From contig NZ_DAIQAX010000013.1 in the NCBI RefSeq assembly GCF_036781485.1, forward strand, positions 1 through 37,837: DNA of 37,837 nt, given 5' to 3'. The notes under the pieces are model-generated. The model made no database searches, had not been told where the DNA came from, and was given only the letters and a program-made list of their open reading frames with translations. Shown here one piece after another: positions 7,626 to 16,129 of this stretch. Position numbers and translations under genes: made by a program. Source of the stretch: Thermocrinis sp. (GTDB lineage Bacteria; Aquificota; Aquificia; Aquificales; Aquificaceae). Each line of letters begins with the position of its first letter. The stretch's first letter is position 1.

Positions 7626-8191
7626 CCGGGCTCCTCCGACTGTTCGTATTCAGGACAATTCAGAGTCATTAAATCCACTTCAGGTATATGCTCCTCTACC
7701 ACGTTGTGATATCCACACACGAAGCACTCAACCACCACAGCATAACCAGAGTGAAGGTGCCCTATATCCCATCCACACAGAGGACACTCTCCTTCACCAG
7801 CTTTTAGAACATCTAACAACCTATTGCCGTTTTTTATCGCATTTTGAACGTTTTTTATCCTCTGTATTGCCCTCTTTAGCTCATCACTGTTCCACTCCGC
7901 ACCGCAGTCCAAACACCTAAACTCCGCATAACTTCCTTCACTCAGAAGTTTTATAACTCTGCTTGAACCGCACCTGTCGTCTATACAACGGTTTCCTACC
8001 ATTTTACTACCGAGTTTATCCAAAATAGCTTTGAAGTCTTCTTTGCCTAAGGCCATGGGTTTGTCTTTAACCTTATAGCCACAGCATTGACACTCCGCCT
8101 CTACCCTCGGATAGGGCTCGTCATACTCGCAAACCTTCAGGGCTATTCTCTTACAGTGCGGACAGAGCTCTAAATGAGTCAAGCATATCAT
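7622..8191 (-). CDS. hypothetical protein with three zinc ribbons
   Basis: A 189-residue cytosolic protein whose cysteines form three evenly spaced tetrads: Cys10/13 with 34/37 (plus Cys36), Cys69/74 with 93/96, and Cys136/139 with 156/159. Each resembles a rubredoxin-type zinc ribbon, and the middle one has an unusual Cx4C first knuckle. A helical stretch (about 101-130) links ribbons two and three. No enzymatic motif is visible, so a nucleic-acid or protein adaptor role is only a guess. It overlaps hemW upstream by four bases (ATGA) and the unknown gene downstream (TTGA), so all three are translationally coupled. Confidence 0.72.
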   Translation of the reverse strand: MICLTHLELCPHCKRIALKVCEYDEPYPRVEAECQCCGYKVKDKPMALGKEDFKAILDKLGSKMVGNRCIDDRCGSSRVIKLLSEGSYAEFRCLDCGAEWNSDELKRAIQRIKNVQNAIKNGNRLLDVLKAGEGECPLCGWDIGHLHSGYAVVVECFVCGYHNVVEEHIPEVDLMTLNCPEYEQSEEPG

Positions 8192-9306
8192 AGCTTAAAA
8201 ATTATATCTCCATTGGTTTGGTGGGGAAAGGTTGAAAGCTGTTTTGTAAGACCCCACCAGATCTCGTTCATTAAAAGCCAACCTTTCTTTGAAAGTCTCA
8301 ACCTTTTCCCCTCCTCTACGAAAAATTCTCTCAAGCTTTCTGGAATAAACTTCAACATTTGCTTTGAAATTCCATACTTTGTCCTCAGAGCGACAAAAAG
8401 ATAGTCTTTTATGAGATCTTCTCCTTCCAGGACTTCTTCCCTTTCCACAGGTCTTATGCCCTTTAGAACTGCCTTTTTGTAAGCTTGTATGTTTCGGTAG
8501 TTTCCAAACCTTCTTTTATTTACAAAGCTCCAAGCGGAAACTCCAAGTCCCAAAAATTCTCTGTGGGTCCAGTAAAGTAAGTTGTGCTTGCATTCATAAC
8601 CCTCCTTTGCAAAGTTGCTTATCTCGTAATGGTCAAAGCCCATAGAGTTAAGCTCCTCCGAAAGGTAAAGAAACATCTCCTCCACTTTCTCATCGGAAGG
8701 AAGTTCTAAGTTTCCCTTTTTCCAAAGCTCACCAAAGAGAGTATCCTCGTATGGAGTTAGAAGGTAGGCAGAAAGATGGGTTATAGGCAGGTCTTTAATT
8801 ATGTTTATCTCTTCCTTTAGGTCTTTTAGGCTTTGATTGGGGAGACCGTAAATTATGTCTATGCTTATGTTTTTAAAGCCTGAACGGTGGGTTTGCTCAA
8901 TAACCTGAAGGCTCCTTTTTGGCGAGTGCTTCCTTCCCAAAAACTTCAGGTTTTTCTCCAAAAAGCTTTGAACTCCAAAGCTTAGGCGATTTACTCCTAA
9001 ACTTAAAAGCTCCTGAAAGTCTTTCTCTTCGTAATCCTCCGGGTTGCACTCTATGGTTATCTCTTGGACACCTTTTAAGTCCAAGGATCTAAAAAACTTC
9101 TTCCAAAGTTTTGTGGGTACCAAAGAAGGTGTGCCACCACCAAAGTAAATGGTCTTTAGGTTAAAATCCAGCTCTTGGTAAAGATTTAGCTCCAGCTTTA
9201 GAAGCTCTAAGTATTCTTCCGATGGGTCGCTTACGAAAGAGACAAAATCACAGTATGGGCATTTGCTACTACAAAAAGGTATGTGAAAGTATAGTCCTTC
9301 AACCAT
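8188..9306 (-). CDS. hemW: HemW-type radical SAM heme chaperone
   Basis: A 372-residue HemN-like radical-SAM protein. The motif is CSSKCPYCDF, with the cluster cysteines at 12, 16 and 19. The position that is a fourth cysteine in true oxygen-independent coproporphyrinogen III oxidase is phenylalanine, which points to HemW. The HNLLYW motif near residue 243, followed by GLGVSAWS, is the HemW signature linked to heme binding. FGGGTPS and IDIIYGLPNQ are shared SAM-domain motifs. HemW is thought to deliver heme to respiratory proteins. The gene overlaps rodA upstream by 8 bp and the zinc-ribbon gene downstream by 4 bp. Confidence 0.9.
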   Translation of the reverse strand: MVEGLYFHIPFCSSKCPYCDFVSFVSDPSEEYLELLKLELNLYQELDFNLKTIYFGGGTPSLVPTKLWKKFFRSLDLKGVQEITIECNPEDYEEKDFQELLSLGVNRLSFGVQSFLEKNLKFLGRKHSPKRSLQVIEQTHRSGFKNISIDIIYGLPNQSLKDLKEEINIIKDLPITHLSAYLLTPYEDTLFGELWKKGNLELPSDEKVEEMFLYLSEELNSMGFDHYEISNFAKEGYECKHNLLYWTHREFLGLGVSAWSFVNKRRFGNYRNIQAYKKAVLKGIRPVEREEVLEGEDLIKDYLFVALRTKYGISKQMLKFIPESLREFFVEEGKRLRLSKKGWLLMNEIWWGLTKQLSTFPHQTNGDIIFKL

Positions 9307-10411
9307 TGGAAAAGTTTATGGGCTTGTTCCTGATTTCCCTTATTATTGATAAACTTATTCCAAACAATAAACTAAAGGTTAAAACTGCGCTTCCCCCGTA
9401 GCTAACAAAGGGCAAGGGCATTCCTACAATCGGCATCAGTCCCATGGTCATAGCAAAATTTACGAAAACCTGGAAGGCAAGCAAAGAACAGAAGGTCCCC
9501 AAAAACAGAACCTCTTCTTTTATGTCTGCCCTTTTAGTATAGCTAAAGGCTCTCCAAATTATAAGGAAAAAGGCGCTTATGAGCAAAAAGCCAACCAAAA
9601 AGCCCATCTCCTCCGCTATAACGGAAAATATAAAGTCAGTGTGTTTTTCTGGAAGAAAAAGCAGACGGGCTTGAGTTCCCTTCATAAAACCTTTTCCAAA
9701 AATACCACCCGAACCAACGGCTATAACGGACTGGATTAGCTGATAGCCACTACCCGCATAGTCTCGGTATGGATCAAAAACTGCAAGAATTCTTTCTTTT
9801 TGATAGTCCTTTAGAACGGTCCAAAGAAGAGGAGAGGAGATGATTAACCCAACGAAGGCTAAAATGTAGTATCTTATTTTTAGCCCCCAGAAGAAAAGAG
9901 CAGAGGCATAGATAATAAAGTAAGTTATGGTGGTCCCTAAATCCGGTTGTTTTAAAACAATGACCGATGGAATGGCAAAGGCTAAGGAAAGCATAAGAAA
10001 CTCCTTACTCCAAAGTTTTTCTATCCTGCTCAGAGCATAAACACTTAAAAAAAGAAGAGAAAACTTCATAAACTCAGAGGGCTGTATGCTTATGGGACCA
10101 AGGTCTATCCACCTTTTGGCACCGTAGACTGTTTTCCCGACAAAGGGAACAAGGACAAGAAGCAGAAGATTAATTCCATAAACTACGGGTGCATATTCCA
10201 ATAAAACCCTAAAATTCAACCTTGAGAAAAGTAGAATCAAAACCCATCCAAAGAGTATGTATAGGGCTTGCTTGAAAAACAGCAAAGAGGTATCCTTTGA
10301 GTAGGTAGCACTATAAACTCCCAAAAGCCCAATGGAAGATATAAAAAGAAGAGAGAGTATAACCACCAAGTCAAGGGATTTAAATAGGTTAGTGATATAG
10401 AACTTTACCAC
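9299..10411 (-). CDS. rodA: SEDS-family peptidoglycan glycosyltransferase RodA
   Basis: A 370-residue inner-membrane SEDS protein with about ten hydrophobic spans. It polymerises peptidoglycan from lipid II during cell elongation, with a class B PBP partner. Signatures are YGAKRWIDLGPISIQPSE near residue 105, KQPDLGTT, LPEKHTDFIFSVIAEEMGF with the essential SEDS aspartate, and GMPLPFVSYGGSA near the C-terminus. The opening (DLVVILSLLFISSIGLLGVYS) and overall length fit RodA better than FtsW, which more often carries longer tails, but the distinction is a family judgement. No mreBCD or PBP2 gene is beside it. It overlaps the upstream coiled-coil gene by 23 bp. Confidence 0.9.
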   Translation of the reverse strand: MVKFYITNLFKSLDLVVILSLLFISSIGLLGVYSATYSKDTSLLFFKQALYILFGWVLILLFSRLNFRVLLEYAPVVYGINLLLLVLVPFVGKTVYGAKRWIDLGPISIQPSEFMKFSLLFLSVYALSRIEKLWSKEFLMLSLAFAIPSVIVLKQPDLGTTITYFIIYASALFFWGLKIRYYILAFVGLIISSPLLWTVLKDYQKERILAVFDPYRDYAGSGYQLIQSVIAVGSGGIFGKGFMKGTQARLLFLPEKHTDFIFSVIAEEMGFLVGFLLISAFFLIIWRAFSYTKRADIKEEVLFLGTFCSLLAFQVFVNFAMTMGLMPIVGMPLPFVSYGGSAVLTFSLLFGISLSIIREIRNKPINFSNG

Positions 10412-11081
10412 AGGTTGGACACCTTATACTTTCACCTTTTGATAGTTTGGAGTAAAGCAAGGTTGGAAGCTTGGTCCCACAGTTAGTGCATACCCCCTTA
10501 TCCGCTTTTACAAGAGGAGGAAAACCCATTTCTTTTTTAAGCTTCTCGTACTCTTGAGCTATCCACTCTCCAAGATTTTCTTTTAAAGACTCAAGTTTAT
10601 ATCTTTGTTTTAGAAGATCCTGCTCTACCTCTTGCCTTTCTCTAAGGAGCTCCTCTTTTTCTTCTTCCAACCTCTTGAGCTTTTGCCTTTTGGTGCTGTC
10701 CTGCAAGGCACTTTCCAACTTACGCTTCAAACCCTTTAGCTCCCTGAGTCTTTGTTCTCCTTTGATTATACAATCTTCGTTCTTGGCTCTTTCCCTCAAA
10801 AGAGCCTTGTATTCTTCAGCCTTCTTAACCACTTTAGCTCTCTCTTCCCATTTTCTTAAATTCTCTCTGCACGACCTTACTTTTAGCTCTTCTTCTCTCA
10901 TCTGGTCTATCAGATTGTTTATTTCTGCTATGATGGTTGCCTGCTCCTCCAGTATTTGGTCTATGTTAGCCTGTATTTCTCTCAGCCTTTGGCTGACCCT
11001 TTCTAAAAACTTCTCTCTTTTTATTATCTCCTCTTCATGTTCTTGAAGAAGTAGCATCTTTGATAATAGATCATCCTTCAT
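10389..11081 (-). CDS. coiled-coil protein with C-terminal C4 zinc ribbon (DUF164-type)
   Basis: About 230 residues. A long charged coiled coil spans roughly residues 5-185, with strong heptads such as LKRLEEEKEELLRERQEVEQ. A C-terminal ribbon follows, with VCTNCGTKLP and IRCPTCGKVL providing CxxC plus CxxC. This is the architecture of the C4-type zinc-ribbon family (PF02591, formerly DUF164), whose precise role is not settled; CdsZ-like regulators share it. ATG at 11081 forms an ATGA overlap with the ileS stop and is preferred over an in-frame start 39 bp upstream, inside ileS. Confidence 0.83.
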   Translation of the reverse strand: MKDDLLSKMLLLQEHEEEIIKREKFLERVSQRLREIQANIDQILEEQATIIAEINNLIDQMREEELKVRSCRENLRKWEERAKVVKKAEEYKALLRERAKNEDCIIKGEQRLRELKGLKRKLESALQDSTKRQKLKRLEEEKEELLRERQEVEQDLLKQRYKLESLKENLGEWIAQEYEKLKKEMGFPPLVKADKGVCTNCGTKLPTLLYSKLSKGESIRCPTCGKVLYH

Positions 11082-13828
11082 GCTCCTATTTCCGCCAAGA
11101 CTGCGCTGCAGCGCTTGCAAACTTCTCCATCAAATTCCTCTTCTGTGTAATACAGCCAGCATCTGGGACACTTTCTGCCCTCTACTTGCCTTGCACCAAC
11201 CCAAAGACCCAGAAAGTTTTCGGAGACTACTCTGTGCTTTCCACCCTCTTCAAAGGAGACCCTGCTAACAGTAAAAATATACTTTAGGTCTTGCTCGTAT
11301 TCCCTTAAGGTCTTTAAAACCTCTTCATTGCCCCACAAAAACACGTGAGCTTCATAAGTATGATTTACTTCCTTTTCCTTTCTGCAGAGCTCTACTGCGG
11401 ACATTACGTCGTCCCTGAGCTTTAGGATGAGTTGATAGTCCTTTAAAAGCTTTTGGTCCTTTAGCTCTTCTTTTGGAGTGGGCAAAAGGGCTAAAAAGAC
11501 GCTTTCTGGAAGGGATTGGTCTATCTTTCTTAGGTGTTGCCATACTTCCTCTGCGGTAAAGCTAAGGAAAGGAGAGATGATAAGAGTTATAGCTTTGGCG
11601 AGTTCAAAGAGGACGGTTTGGGCAGACCTTCTTTCCCAAGAGTTTGGAGCGTAGATGTAGAGCCTGTCCTTTAGCACATCCAGATAAAAGGATGAAAGCT
11701 CCACTGCGCAGAAGTTCTTTATCAGATGAAAGATTCTGTGGAAGGCGTAATTTTCGTAGTGTTCTAAGCTCTGCTCTATCACGTCCTGAAGGTAGGAGAG
11801 CATCCACCTGTCAAGGTGGTGAAGGTCTTTGTAAGGGACTGCGTTTGAAGGTTCAAAGTCATAAAGGTTTCCTAAAAAGAACCTAAGAGTGTTTCTGATC
11901 TTCTTGTAGTCTTCTGCCAGCCTTTGAATTATGCCCTTGCTGAGTCTTAGGTCCTCTGAGTAGTCTTCTGACACAACCCAAAGCCTTAATATATCTGCTC
12001 CGTAATCTTTTATGATTTCCTGAGGAGAAACCACGTTTCCAAGGGACTTGGACATCTTCCTTCCTTGCTCGTCCACCGTAAAGCCGTGGGTTAATACTCC
12101 CTTGTATGGAGCTTGTCCGTAAGATGCGCAGGATTCAAGCAAAGATGCTTGAAACCATCCTCTGTGTTGGTCTGAGCCTTCTAAATACAGGTCTGCCTTT
12201 TCTATGCCTCTGCTTCTTAAAACAGAGGCGTGAGATGAGCCAGAGTCAAACCAAACATCAAGGATGTCCTCTTCTTTTTTAAATTCTTTGGAACCACACT
12301 TGGGACACGCGTAATCTTCCGGTAATAGCTCTTTTTCGCTTAGTTTAAACCAAATGTCTGCACCATCTGGGCTTTCTTCTATAATCTTGGCCATCCTTTC
12401 AAATATTTCTTTTTCTGCCACCACATGCCCACAGTTTTTGCAGTAAAAAACAGTTATAGGAACTCCCCAGTATCTTTGGCGGGATATACACCAGTCTGGC
12501 CTGTTTTCCACCATAGACCTTATCCTGTTGTATCCTGAGGAAGGTATCCACTTTACTTTGTCTATTTCCTTCAGAGCAATCTCCCTTAGTCCTTTCATAG
12601 ATATAAACCACTGGGGAGTTGCTCTAAAGATGACGGGATTTTTACACCTCCAACAGTGAGGATAAGAGTGCCTGTAGGTTTCCTGATGAAGGAGCAAGCC
12701 CCTTGACCTTAGATCTTCCACTATCAGTGGGTTTGCTTCAAAAACCCTCAACCCCCTTAAAAACTCTTCCACCTCTTCTGTAAATCTTCCTTCGTCATCC
12801 ACCGGAGCATAGGGCTCAAGTCCGTATCTAAGACCTACTATGTAGTCCTCTCTACCGTGTCCAGGTGCCATATGCACAAGTCCGGTGCCTGTGGAAAGCT
12901 CTACAAATTCAGACGGATAAACCTTTCCCACCTTTCCCCCATAAGGCGTGTAATACTCCAAACCTACCAATTCTTTACCTAAAACTTGCTTTACAACTTC
13001 TCCTTCTAACTTTATCTTTTTCTTTATTTCTTCAAGCAGTGCTTTTGCAAGTATGTAAGTTTCATCTCCACTTTTGAAAAACACATACTCAAACTCTTCA
13101 CCTACCATAACACCCAAGTTTGCGGGCAAGGTCCAGGGAGTGGTAGTCCAGATGAGAAGATAGGTTTTTTCAAAGTCTTTGAGCGGGAATTTTACGTATA
13201 TGCTTGGGCTTTCCTTTTCGTGATACTCTACTTCTGCCTCTGCTTCCGCAGTTTTATCGTAAATACACCAATAAACTGGCTTTTTGCTCCTGACGACCAA
13301 TCCCCTTTCAAATATCCTTCCGAGCTCCCTTATCTCCTGCGCCTGGTACTTTGGATCCATGGTAAGGTAGGCATTGTCCCAATCTCCCAGCACTCCAAGC
13401 CTTATAAACTCCTCCCTTTGCACCTGAACAAACCTTTGGGCATAATCCCTGCAAAGCCTTCTGAACTCTACCTTTGACATATCTTCCTTTCTTAGCTTTT
13501 TGCTCTTTAGCTCTTTCTCTACCTGTTGTTCTATAGGAAGGCCGTGGCAGTCCCACCCCGGCACATAATCCACTCTGTAGCCTCTTAAAAGCTTGTATTT
13601 TACTATTACATCCTTCAGGATTTTGTTTAAAGCGTGTCCTATGTGTATGTGTCCGTTGGCATAGGGTGGTCCATCGTGAAGAACAAAAAGCTCTGCACTC
13701 TTTCTTAGCTCCTGCACTTTTTTGTAAAGACCTTCCCACTTTCTTAGGATCTCAGGCTCCCTTTTGGGAAGGTCCGCTTTCATAGGAAAGTCTGTTCTTG
13801 GAAGGTTCAAAGTATCTTTGTAGTCCAT
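11078..13828 (-). CDS. ileS: isoleucyl-tRNA synthetase
   Basis: Class I synthetase of 916 residues, charging tRNA-Ile. HIGH is at residues 62-65, within PPYANGHIHIGHALNK. The CP1 editing domain contains WTTTPWTLPANLG. DVWFDSGSSHASVL precedes the GRKMSKSLGN loop near residue 600. The anticodon-binding domain ends in a C-terminal zinc site, CPRCW then CKRC, typical of the bacterial type that recognises Ile anticodons. It leads a six-gene operon in which all downstream genes overlap by 4-23 bp. Its ATG lies 9 bases after a TATAAT, with no Shine-Dalgarno, suggesting a nearly leaderless mRNA. Confidence 0.97.
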   Translation of the reverse strand: MDYKDTLNLPRTDFPMKADLPKREPEILRKWEGLYKKVQELRKSAELFVLHDGPPYANGHIHIGHALNKILKDVIVKYKLLRGYRVDYVPGWDCHGLPIEQQVEKELKSKKLRKEDMSKVEFRRLCRDYAQRFVQVQREEFIRLGVLGDWDNAYLTMDPKYQAQEIRELGRIFERGLVVRSKKPVYWCIYDKTAEAEAEVEYHEKESPSIYVKFPLKDFEKTYLLIWTTTPWTLPANLGVMVGEEFEYVFFKSGDETYILAKALLEEIKKKIKLEGEVVKQVLGKELVGLEYYTPYGGKVGKVYPSEFVELSTGTGLVHMAPGHGREDYIVGLRYGLEPYAPVDDEGRFTEEVEEFLRGLRVFEANPLIVEDLRSRGLLLHQETYRHSYPHCWRCKNPVIFRATPQWFISMKGLREIALKEIDKVKWIPSSGYNRIRSMVENRPDWCISRQRYWGVPITVFYCKNCGHVVAEKEIFERMAKIIEESPDGADIWFKLSEKELLPEDYACPKCGSKEFKKEEDILDVWFDSGSSHASVLRSRGIEKADLYLEGSDQHRGWFQASLLESCASYGQAPYKGVLTHGFTVDEQGRKMSKSLGNVVSPQEIIKDYGADILRLWVVSEDYSEDLRLSKGIIQRLAEDYKKIRNTLRFFLGNLYDFEPSNAVPYKDLHHLDRWMLSYLQDVIEQSLEHYENYAFHRIFHLIKNFCAVELSSFYLDVLKDRLYIYAPNSWERRSAQTVLFELAKAITLIISPFLSFTAEEVWQHLRKIDQSLPESVFLALLPTPKEELKDQKLLKDYQLILKLRDDVMSAVELCRKEKEVNHTYEAHVFLWGNEEVLKTLREYEQDLKYIFTVSRVSFEEGGKHRVVSENFLGLWVGARQVEGRKCPRCWLYYTEEEFDGEVCKRCSAVLAEIGA

Positions 13829-13837
13829 GAAAAAGAT

Positions 13838-13843
13838 ATTATA
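13838..13843 (-). promoter_or_regulatory. -10 box of the ileS operon
   Basis: The minus strand reads TATAAT at 13843-13838, followed by 9 bases and the ileS ATG. Expected initiation leaves a leader of only two or three bases. No good -35 is seen at normal spacing. The box overlaps the last codons of the DUF29 gene transcribed in the same direction. Confidence 0.45.
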
Positions 13844-14336
13844 AGGAGTGCTTCCAAGGTTCGTAGCTTAGCAAATCTTCAAAGCTGTATGGACACTCCA
13901 AAGGAAAGTTTTCTTTTGATGGTAATTTTCCGAAAAACTTCTCTGCCAACTCTTCGTTGTCTCTGAACCACTTTATTAAATTTTTCACCGCTACTTTCCA
14001 AGCTTGGTCTATCTTTGTTTCCACTTTTCCCTTTACCGAAGGCATATTCTCAAAAAGAAGCTCCAACTCATCCCTTGCATTTAGGATGCTTTTAATCCAG
14101 CCCTTTCCCGTTTTTTCATCAACTTTGAAGTGTTCAAGCTTGTAAAGGTGCTCCAGTACGACTGCAGCGTAGCTTACAGCACTCTCTAAGTGCCTCCTTC
14201 CCATATCCTCTATCTCCTCAAGCAAATTCTCCCAATCCACTTCTTCGTAGTTTCCTTCTTTGATAAGCCTTAGGTTCTCTTCAATCCACAAAATAAAGTC
14301 CTTCTCATAAAGTTGTTTTAGATCCTGCTTAATCAT
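13839..14336 (-). CDS. DUF29 family protein (copy 2)
   Basis: A 165-residue member of DUF29, a family of unknown function common in cyanobacteria and Aquificales. The hallmark N-terminal block is present: DLKQLYEKDFILWIEEN, then EEVDWENLLEEIEDMGRRH and a helix with EHLYKLEH. It looks all-helical with no signal peptide. The C-terminal block contains WFRDNEELAEKFFGKLPSKE and CPYSFEDLLSYEPW. It is a tandem paralogue of the gene just upstream, which it overlaps by 8 bp, so the pair is probably cotranscribed. The stop lies 10 bp before the ileS start. Confidence 0.85.
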   Translation of the reverse strand: MIKQDLKQLYEKDFILWIEENLRLIKEGNYEEVDWENLLEEIEDMGRRHLESAVSYAAVVLEHLYKLEHFKVDEKTGKGWIKSILNARDELELLFENMPSVKGKVETKIDQAWKVAVKNLIKWFRDNEELAEKFFGKLPSKENFPLECPYSFEDLLSYEPWKHSL

Positions 14337-14835
14337 TGGACCTTCCCCAAGGTTCGTAGCTTAGCACGTCCTCAAAGCTATACGGGCACTCGGAAGGAAA
14401 GTCTTCTTTTGATGGTAGTTTTCCAAAAAACTTCTCTGCCAAATCTTCATTGTCTCTGAACCATGCCACAAGGTTCAACAAAGCTTCTTCCCAAGCCCAA
14501 CTAAGATTTTCCTCTAACTTCCTTCTGAGTGAAGGCTCTCTCTTTAACATAAGCTCTAACCTATCTCTTGAGTTCAACACGCTTTTTACCCAACCTTTCC
14601 CCATTTTTTCGTCAGCTTTGAATTGTTCTAGCTTATAAAGGTGTTCCATTATTACAGCCATGTAGCTTACCGCGCTATCCAAGTGTCTTCTTCCCATATC
14701 TTCTATTTCTTCAAGAAGATTTCCCCAATCTACTTCCTCGTAGTTTTTTTCTTTGATAAGCCTTAAGTTCTCCTCCACCCAAAGAAGAAAATCTCTCTCG
14801 TAAAGCTGCTTTAGGTCTTGCTTGAGATTTGGCAT
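14329..14835 (-). CDS. DUF29 family protein (copy 1)
   Basis: A 168-residue DUF29 protein, first of a tandem pair. It is close to identical to copy 2 in the first 75 or so residues (DLKQLYERDFLLWVEEN, EEVDWGNLLEEIEDMGRRH) and the last 45 (WFRDNEDLAEKFFGKLPSKE, CPYSFEDVLSYEPW). Residues about 90-125 have diverged strongly. Function is unknown. Some DUF29 genes occur in arrays of paralogues, but nothing here proves a toxin-antitoxin or defence role. The ATG lies 8 bases after a TATATT box, immediately downstream of the hairpin that ends the outer-membrane protein gene. Confidence 0.85.
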   Translation of the reverse strand: MPNLKQDLKQLYERDFLLWVEENLRLIKEKNYEEVDWGNLLEEIEDMGRRHLDSAVSYMAVIMEHLYKLEQFKADEKMGKGWVKSVLNSRDRLELMLKREPSLRRKLEENLSWAWEEALLNLVAWFRDNEDLAEKFFGKLPSKEDFPSECPYSFEDVLSYEPWGRSND

Positions 14836-14843
14836 AGAGGTTA

Positions 14844-14849
14844 AATATA
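14844..14849 (-). promoter_or_regulatory. possible -10 box for the DUF29 pair
   Basis: Minus-strand TATATT at 14849-14844, followed by 8 bases and the DUF29 ATG, with no Shine-Dalgarno. It directly follows the hairpin at 14850-14867, so the same AT-rich stretch could serve as terminator tail and promoter. No -35 is evident. Confidence 0.3.
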
Positions 14850-14867
14850 TGCCCCCAAGTGGGGGCA
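14850..14867 (-). terminator. hairpin after the outer-membrane protein gene
   Basis: Perfect 7-bp inverted repeat TGCCCCC/GGGGGCA with a 4-base loop, 9 bases after the stop of the FadL-like gene. On the minus strand it is followed by TATATTTAA, AT-rich but without a run of T, so it is a terminator-like or mRNA-stabilising hairpin. A similar GC-rich hairpin follows the cold-shock gene. Confidence 0.6.
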
Positions 14868-14875
14868 GGTATGGT

Positions 14876-16099
14876 TTAGAACTTCCAGTTCAAACCAATA
14901 GATATGGCGTTTTGGGAGTTTTGGGCCTCGACTTCAAAACCTTGGCCCGCGTTATCCGTAGCCCTCACCTTCTTATTAAAGGCATGCTTGTACGCAAGGT
15001 CTACGCTGAAGTTCTTTGTAAACTCGTAACCAAGGCCAAGGGTGATGTGATGTTCTGTAATGGCCGGAAAGCCCACAAGGTTGAAGAAGGCTATATAAAA
15101 ATCACTGAAAGGTTCGGCTAAGTTGGGTATATTGTTGCTGTTCTGTGGATTTTTAGCCCCACCTCTTATAGGAGACTTTCCGTAATTATAACCAGCCCTG
15201 AGGGCAAGGTTTTGGATTGGTTTAAACTCACCACCTAAACCTATGACCCACTGATCCTTCCACTGAAAGTGTTTGTATCCCTTTGCATCTCCCCAGTTTA
15301 TCCATCTTATGTCCATACCTACCTTAAAGTTTTCCATAGGTTTTACACCCAAACCAAAGGCAAGCTCTTGGGGTTGAGTGAGTTTTAAGTCTTCAAAGGT
15401 GTTATCCCCGTTACTATCAAAAACCCTTTTATAGGTCATAGCCACTGGACTTTGGTAGGTTAAACCTGCATAAACAAAATCTCCCATGTTATAAGCTAAG
15501 CCTATCTGAGCACCTATGCCGTAGGTTTGAGATTGGCCACCTCCCGCGTTCCAACAAACTTGGCCGCCTTGGCGGCACATAATAGCTCCCATATCCAAGG
15601 ATCCATAAGCCAGATGCAGTGCACCAGATACAGATATAGCGTCGTTTATTTTGTAAGAGAGGGCTGGGATCACTCTCATGAACTGAAAGGTGGTGTGCAT
15701 GTTAGCAAGGAGTGGGTCTTTGTTTCTATAATCCACACCCATACCAGAAACACCAAAGGCTCCTATTCCAAAATGTAGCTTGTCGTTTATTTTATGAACT
15801 ATCCCAACCTCTGGAACTACGAAAAAGTCCGCTTCGCTGGTGGCTGACGTGACATTAAACTTTGCCTTTACCTTTGGTATAAATAAAATTCCGCCAAAGC
15901 TTAGGTTAAAGCCTTTGTAATAGCTCATCCATGCTGGGTTTCTAAAGATGGTATCGGTGGGACCTACGGGCATACCCACACCTATACCACCCATACCTCT
16001 TGAGGCGGGAGAGACGCCTATAAGGTTGTCCCCGTTGGTAGCAAGGGATGAGCCAGAAAATCCTAAAAGGGCCACCACTAAAAGGGCCTTTTTCTTCAT
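14876..16099 (-). CDS. FadL/OmpP1/TodX-family outer-membrane protein
   Basis: A 407-residue predicted outer-membrane beta-barrel for uptake of hydrophobic compounds. A signal peptide (MKKKALLVVALLGFSGSSLA, cleavage near residue 20) is followed by the family N-terminus: SPASRGMGGIGVGMPVGPTD, then IFRNPAWMSY. Amphipathic strands alternate through the protein, which ends in the C-terminal aromatic LNWKF expected for barrel assembly. Two cysteines near residues 175-183 could form a disulfide. A strong Shine-Dalgarno (GGGAGGTG) precedes the ATG, unlike most genes here, so high expression is likely. The natural substrate is unknown. The gene stands alone between a promoter and a hairpin. Confidence 0.85.
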   Translation of the reverse strand: MKKKALLVVALLGFSGSSLATNGDNLIGVSPASRGMGGIGVGMPVGPTDTIFRNPAWMSYYKGFNLSFGGILFIPKVKAKFNVTSATSEADFFVVPEVGIVHKINDKLHFGIGAFGVSGMGVDYRNKDPLLANMHTTFQFMRVIPALSYKINDAISVSGALHLAYGSLDMGAIMCRQGGQVCWNAGGGQSQTYGIGAQIGLAYNMGDFVYAGLTYQSPVAMTYKRVFDSNGDNTFEDLKLTQPQELAFGLGVKPMENFKVGMDIRWINWGDAKGYKHFQWKDQWVIGLGGEFKPIQNLALRAGYNYGKSPIRGGAKNPQNSNNIPNLAEPFSDFYIAFFNLVGFPAITEHHITLGLGYEFTKNFSVDLAYKHAFNKKVRATDNAGQGFEVEAQNSQNAISIGLNWKF

Positions 16100-16129
16100 A
16101 ATAACACCTCCCTTTGGTATGATTTGCAG

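Larger units (their letters stand above)
13839..14835 (-). repeat. tandem gene duplication (two DUF29 copies)
   Basis: The two adjacent genes align along their full length at protein level, about two-thirds identical by eye. Conserved ends flank a divergent middle, which indicates local tandem duplication followed by uneven divergence. At DNA level the copies share recognisable but clearly diverged blocks, so the event is not recent. Confidence 0.8.

Noticed and set aside
13308..13739. A 143-codon open frame inside ileS on the same strand
   Set aside because: It is an alternative frame of ileS codons with low-complexity, Lys/Gly/Ala-rich translation and no start signal; ileS itself is unambiguous across this stretch.
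14850..14867. The GC-rich hairpin as an operator for the DUF29 genes
   Set aside because: Its position just after the outer-membrane protein stop and its likeness to the hairpin after csp make a 3'-end role more likely.
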